From Phorcus lineatus (Eukaryota; Mollusca; Gastropoda; Trochida; Trochidae): DNA of 64,000 bases. Shown here one piece after another: positions 61,401 through 64,000 of the stretch. The DNA is taken from positions 9,436,501-9,500,500 of the forward strand of contig OV121087.1 of the NCBI GenBank assembly GCA_921293015.1. The letters are read 5' to 3'. Both the position numbers and the translations under genes were made by a program. How positions within the stretch are numbered: position 1 is the stretch's first letter; every line of letters begins with the position of its first letter. The notes beneath the pieces were generated by a model. The model saw nothing but the letters and a program-made list of their open reading frames with translations. It ran no database searches and was not told where the DNA came from.

Positions 61401-63773
61401 TTAAATGATGTGGCATGATCTTTGGGGGTTAGGGTGTATTTTGGGTGATTTTGCGTTGTTTGATGTAAAATAATGGCGTTTTGCATAAACTCCTCAAGCA
61501 AATCTTGATTCTGATTTCGATGAGCACGGTCCAAATTAAACATAAATAAGGTAGAGGAAGGCGTTTGTTCCCTCTCCTTAATCTGTTGATTTGTTTAATA
61601 CTGTGAAAATCGTTGAGTTTGAAACGAAAATGATTTAATCATGCATTGATAGTATAATGCTATGAATGCTATCTCCTCGATTTTTAAAACACCCAATTTT
61701 CACCGTCGGTAATCCCGATTAAAAATGGACTTTTCTTTTGTATAATATTTATTCCCAATACAACTACTGTTTTTCGTTTATTTTTTACATAGTAACGATA
61801 ATACTAATATTGATTGGATATAATTTACATTTACATATTGTAAGAGCACGGATGCTCCCTTCATTATTACGACTTATACAGAAATACCTCCATGAATCAT
61901 CGTCTTTAAAGTGTAATATCCTCTGATCTTACCTTAATTTTCGATAGTGCAGGTTGAAAGTGAGGAAGAAGATAGCGGCGATGATGCCGAAACCACAGAG
62001 GGCGCATGAGATGTAGAAGAAAAGCGGGTCAATAGTCTTCTGATGGGGCCAAACAATCTTCTTATCCCTTGGAATTCGACCACCTAGATGATTAAATAAA
62101 TATTTGAAACTCAATTCAAAGTTGATCCCAGCAAGGATTTTTCAATTTCATTTCTATCAGTTTTGCTTAGACCATTTCTAACAACTCTAACACAATTTAC
62201 AGCTAAATTGATTCCATTGGTGTAAAAAGTCATTATGAAATGGTTTTCGAGAAAATTTGGAAAAAAAACCTTTCGACAGATGAAAAGTAAATATTCGGAA
62301 CGAATCGCAATAAGGTCTTATAAAAGAAAGGCTAAATCAGCAACGAGAATTGCTTTAGGTTAAAATAAGTGATAAGACGAAAGAGAGAGTAATTTGAAAG
62401 TACGTTTCATAATTAGGATGATTCATGTTTAGTGAGCTCATGAAATGAAGATTTCCATAAATCAGGTATGTTTAACCTAATCTTTTCGGTGCTAAAAGAC
62501 CAAACATCCACTAATGATCTCAACCAAGATGGTTAATAAAATACTCGCCACATAATCTGGAAATAAATCCCTGAATATTTTTAATTTGGCTGAATGTATT
62601 AAATTGAAATATCAGAATTAAATTGTTATCATTGAGAAAATGTAAAAAGAAGTACAGTATGAAGCATAGTAATTCTTGATTAAATATGCAAGTTTGTGTA
62701 TATTTCCCTTAAAGTGTTAACTTTTAAGAAGTATTCTTTCATACAAAATTTTCAAATAAAATGACTTAATATTTAATGTGTCAATGCAAGATTATGTAGG
62801 ATTGGAGCAATTTTGGGAGCAATTATGACTATACAGTAGCTACTCCGCAGCATAGAGACTTAATTTAACTCTACTTTGAAGACACTGACCCTGCCAGTTT
62901 ATGTCGAAGCACTGGTTGCAACTGAAGTCAAGCTCTTCACTATCTGGCTCCAGTACTGCAACACGCGTAAAGTTACCATCTGAAGAGAAGACGTGTGTTG
63001 TGTCAGTTGAGTAAAGATTTAATTACGATGACGCATTTCTCTCATTTATCTCACGAATAGCTTCTACACGGGCATTGAATAAAGATGGAAAGGCAGCACA
63101 AACAGACACAATTCCAATTCACTTTTTAACAATTTGTTTTTAGATTTACAGATTATGGATGAATGGAATTAATAAATTATAAAGGTATTTGTCTTAAGAT
63201 GTGAACCAATGCCTTACCTTGGTTCTGATAGATGACGGTGATACTTTCTCTGTCTGACCCCTTGAATGAAACAGGCCCCTGGGAAAACACGTCAAATCCA
63301 ATCATTAAATGGTCAGTTACTTGAGCGCTGGTCTTGTACATGCCTCTAATAGAATACCATAAAACTATAATGAAAGTTTAAATATACTATAACAATACTG
63401 CTTTGATTTACCGTGCTTTATTTAATGGAATTATGTCAGAAACTAAACTTTCATGTCGCAATAACGAATAAAAAAATAAATCAAGACACTGAATGAGAAA
63501 GGCAAACGTTGTTGATAAAATGATTGAAACCCTTACAGAGACGCCAATGAACTCTAGTTCTTCTATTATGTGCAGAAAGGTGTCTTTGACCGGCGCCATG
63601 TCTGTGTAGTTGAGGTGAGCGAGAGGGGGTAGAGTGACGTTCTCCCGGGGGGTGAGACTATCCCTGATAGTAAGTGCTATTGTCCACACTGTGTCGTATG
63701 TGGTGCTGGCGTACATGCTCATAGGCGACGTGCCGTTGTTTTCCCAGTAATCCCGGGTGAACTCGCCGTGTGT
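48575..63773 (-). CDS. Metabotropic GABA-B receptor, subunit 2-like (3' part of gene, 11 exons)
   Basis: This is a class C G-protein-coupled receptor subunit. In known animals GABA-B receptors are obligate heterodimers; subunit 2 carries the G-protein coupling. Joining 63537-63773, 63218-63278, 62890-62979, 61933-62083, 60081-60213, 58902-59018, 58337-58459, 54836-55171, 51718-51873, 49730-49881 and 48575-49418 gives 2400 bases, 799 residues plus stop, with no internal stop. Every junction is GT-AG and in phase. Hallmarks are AFGAMFAKTYRVHQIF at TM3, AWETRNVKIPALNDSQYIGM between TM5 and TM6, and LCLLFVPK ending TM7. The AWETRNV..IPALNDS pattern is that of vertebrate subunit 2 rather than subunit 1, as I remember those sequences. 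The N-terminal signal peptide and most of the Venus-flytrap domain lie beyond base 64000. Introns reach about 3.2 kb. Family is near certain; the exact orthology group is inference. Confidence 0.95.
49730..49881 (-). CDS. GABA-B receptor exon 10: coiled-coil core of the cytoplasmic tail
   Basis: A 152-base exon starting LEQEIVRLERLLELPVEPYP. It continues the heptad pattern begun in exon 9, and this coiled coil is the expected heterodimerisation helix of GABA-B subunits. Downstream are a proline-rich turn and GTYRRRKGDLT, a basic patch. The donor is AAG|gtgggt. It leaves two bases (AG) that join C of exon 11 to give serine. Without this splice the frame meets a stop within about 16 codons. Confidence 0.88.
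49882..51717 (-). other. Receptor intron 9-10
   Basis: GT-AG intron of 1836 bases. It holds the (AT)n run and A+T-rich DNA; no further exon or TE is seen. Confidence 0.85.
50184..50200. repeat. (AT)n microsatellite in a receptor intron
   Basis: Eight AT units between receptor exons 9 and 10. Confidence 0.85.
51718..51873 (-). CDS. GABA-B receptor exon 9: proximal cytoplasmic tail
   Basis: A 156-base phase 0-0 exon of 52 residues that follows directly on FVPK of TM7. It begins MYVIVSCKGNPTIASSGI and ends RAEVQNRVYKREMIE. The part after NTRRFVFDDRKEIYYR is charged, and from about residue 30 it shows hydrophobic spacing that runs into the next exon as a coiled coil. The acceptor is cttcctccag and the donor is gtgagt. 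Confidence 0.9.
51874..54835 (-). other. Receptor intron 8-9
   Basis: GT-AG intron of 2962 bases between TM7 and the cytoplasmic tail exon. No coding segment or repeat family is recognised. Confidence 0.85.
54836..55171 (-). CDS. GABA-B receptor exon 8: extracellular loop 2 and TM5-TM7
   Basis: The largest transmembrane exon: 336 bases, 112 residues, phase 0-0. TTCHSNHLEKW carries the loop 2 cysteine that should pair with the cysteine in exon 5. MGAFYAYKGLLLVFGVYMAW is TM5, YIGMNVYNVVIMSISVVVVS is TM6 and FMFLSTTVTLCLLFVPK is TM7. The segment between TM5 and TM6 (ETRNVKIPALNDSQ) matches the subunit 2 form. The sequence is visibly richer in G+C than the flanking introns. Confidence 0.96.
55172..58336 (-). 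other. Receptor intron 7-8
   Basis: The longest intron seen (3165 bases), inside extracellular loop 2. No exon or named repeat was found; a small G+C-richer patch at 57790-57900 has no open frame of note. Confidence 0.85.
58337..58459 (-). CDS. GABA-B receptor exon 7: transmembrane segment 4
   Basis: A 123-base phase 0-0 exon of 41 residues. LLQDKHLLFIIGTLLIVDSA and VVFVWVFVDPMERQ hold TM4, and the V-DP-R pattern matches the family TM4 exit. The tail ITNLTQE starts extracellular loop 2 and has a possible N-glycosylation site (NLT). The acceptor is cttatcaaag and the donor is gtaggt. Confidence 0.94.
58460..58901 (-). other. Receptor intron 6-7
   Basis: GT-AG intron of 442 bases between the TM3 and TM4 exons. 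Nothing else is seen in it. Confidence 0.85.
58902..59018 (-). CDS. GABA-B receptor exon 6: transmembrane segment 3 and intracellular loop 2
   Basis: A 117-base phase 0-0 exon of 39 residues. ARAFLLAAGFSLAFGAMFAK is TM3 and TYRVHQIFTRANSGLVKSK is intracellular loop 2. AFGAMFAKT.RVH.IF is among the most conserved stretches of GABA-B subunits. The acceptor is tgtttcag and the donor is gtatgg. Confidence 0.95.
59019..60080 (-). other. Receptor intron 5-6
   Basis: GT-AG intron of 1062 bases. The plus-strand open frame at 59691-59963 has no recognisable domain and is taken as chance. Confidence 0.85.
60081..60213 (-). CDS. GABA-B receptor exon 5: intracellular loop 1, TM2, extracellular loop 1
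   Basis: A 133-base exon reading YIKLSSPKLNNVAVVGCVLV, then YSAVILLGMDDATLDRDVFP and FVCT. The IK-SSP-NN motif in loop 1 is a strong class C/GABA-B signature. The cysteine in FVCT is the conserved TM3-top cysteine that pairs with extracellular loop 2. The donor is gtgaga and the exon ends in phase 0. Confidence 0.95.
60214..61932 (-). other. Receptor intron 4-5
   Basis: GT-AG intron of 1719 bases between TM1 and TM2. A G+C-richer piece at about 61010-61210 is open on both strands for about 60 codons without a recognised motif and may be a TE scrap. Confidence 0.8.
61933..62083 (-). CDS. GABA-B receptor exon 4: transmembrane segment 1
   Basis: A 151-base exon coding GRIPRDKKIVWPHQKTID, then a hydrophobic stretch (PLFFYISCALCGFGIIAAIF) that forms TM1, then FNLHYRKLR entering intracellular loop 1. 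It has a tag acceptor preceded by tttaatcatc and a gtaaga donor. The last two bases AG join G of the next exon to make arginine. Confidence 0.94.
62084..62889 (-). other. Receptor intron 3-4
   Basis: GT-AG intron of 806 bases just before TM1. A+T-rich, nothing recognised. Confidence 0.85.
62890..62979 (-). CDS. GABA-B receptor exon 3: end of ectodomain, linker to TM1
   Basis: A 90-base exon with acceptor ctcttcag and donor gtcagt, entering with two bases and leaving one. It reads DGNFTRVAVLEPDSEELDFS followed by CNQCFDINWQG. This is the last flytrap strand plus the short stalk. GABA-B receptors lack the large cysteine-rich domain of mGlu receptors, and none is present here, although the CNQC pair is a local feature. 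Confidence 0.9.
63218..63278 (-). CDS. GABA-B receptor exon 2: Venus-flytrap beta-strand segment
   Basis: A 61-base exon entering in phase 0 and leaving one base over. It reads GPVSFKGSDRESITVIYQNQ. Together with the previous exon it makes the F-x-G-V-S-G-x-V-x-F motif typical of the distal flytrap lobe of GABA-B receptors. The acceptor is ttttcccag and the donor is gtaagg. The extra G joins AT of the next exon to make an aspartate codon. Confidence 0.92.
63537..63773 (-). CDS. GABA-B receptor exon 1 of those seen: Venus-flytrap lobe segment
   Basis: A 237-base exon coding 79 residues, phase 0 at both ends. The acceptor is a tttcag and the donor is gtaagg. It reads THGEFTRDYWENNGTSPMSM, then YASTTYDTVWTIALTI, and ends LEFIGVS. 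The TTYDTVWTIALTI stretch is the helix found near the end of the ligand-binding Venus-flytrap domain in class C receptors. NGT, NVT and NYT are possible N-glycosylation sites on the extracellular side. The next upstream exon is not in the window; 63774-64000 shows no coding segment. Confidence 0.92.
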
Positions 63774-64000
63774 CTGAAATCATTATCACTATCAGAATTT
63801 CCGTTACCTTCAGTTACGTGACATACAGTTAAATTAACATTGGAACAAACGAACGTTTTTGGACAGCAATTATAAGAGAGGCATGAGAAAAATGCATTAG
63901 ATATCCATATCCACGATTAACAAATTGCTGGTAAGCATTATTTTAAAGTGAATTGCCTTCAGTCAATTACTTGTGTTATGTTAACATAAGTTAATAATTC

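Noticed and set aside
1..64000. tRNA, rRNA or snRNA genes
   Set aside because: Looked for cloverleaf-like A/B box pairs and Sm-type motifs by eye and found none I could defend; a tRNAscan/Infernal run would be decisive.

Overview
The window is eukaryotic nuclear DNA, A+T-rich (about two thirds by eye), with short exons, long GT-AG introns and many decayed transposons. The receptor gene, the LINE, Penelope-like and SINE relics, and a SINE whose tail is made of CACT/GACT units suggest a marine invertebrate, most likely a mollusc. Species and even class cannot be fixed from the sequence alone.

Right part (48.5-63.8 kb, minus strand): the 3' portion of one gene that I could assemble exon by exon. 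Eleven exons, all with GT-AG borders and compatible phases, give a continuous 799-residue C-terminal portion of a metabotropic GABA-B receptor, closest by motif to subunit 2. It holds the end of the Venus-flytrap domain, seven transmembrane segments, a cytoplasmic coiled coil and a long tail ending in a PDZ-ligand-like SEV. The 5' exons lie beyond the right edge.

Just downstream on the same strand (46.46-47.83 kb) are two short G+C-richer open segments with splice sites and matching phase. They look like the last two exons of an unidentified gene, or alternative 3' exons of the receptor gene.

Middle (36.2-45.95 kb): a transposon graveyard. It has three separate minus-strand non-LTR retrotransposon relics (endonuclease, reverse transcriptase and C-terminal zinc-knuckle pieces), a 35-bp minisatellite, and several large hairpins with related GAGCG/AGCGAG centres. 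An unassigned open segment also lies here.

Left part (0-36 kb): I recognise no intact gene. Its main structure is an old diverged duplication: about 0.2-11.5 kb (copy A) matches about 21.3-29.2 kb (copy C), with shorter related pieces near 11-12, 17.3-19.4, 34.6-34.8 and 38.7 kb. Comparing A with C exposes insertions as filled and empty sites: a 2.9-kb TTAA-flanked inverted-repeat element and an approximately 0.4-kb insert in A; a SINE, a hairpin element and a LINE scrap in C. A Penelope-like reverse transcriptase relic lies at 20.9-21.2 kb. The octamer TGACGTCA occurs eight times, mostly in or beside these mobile elements.
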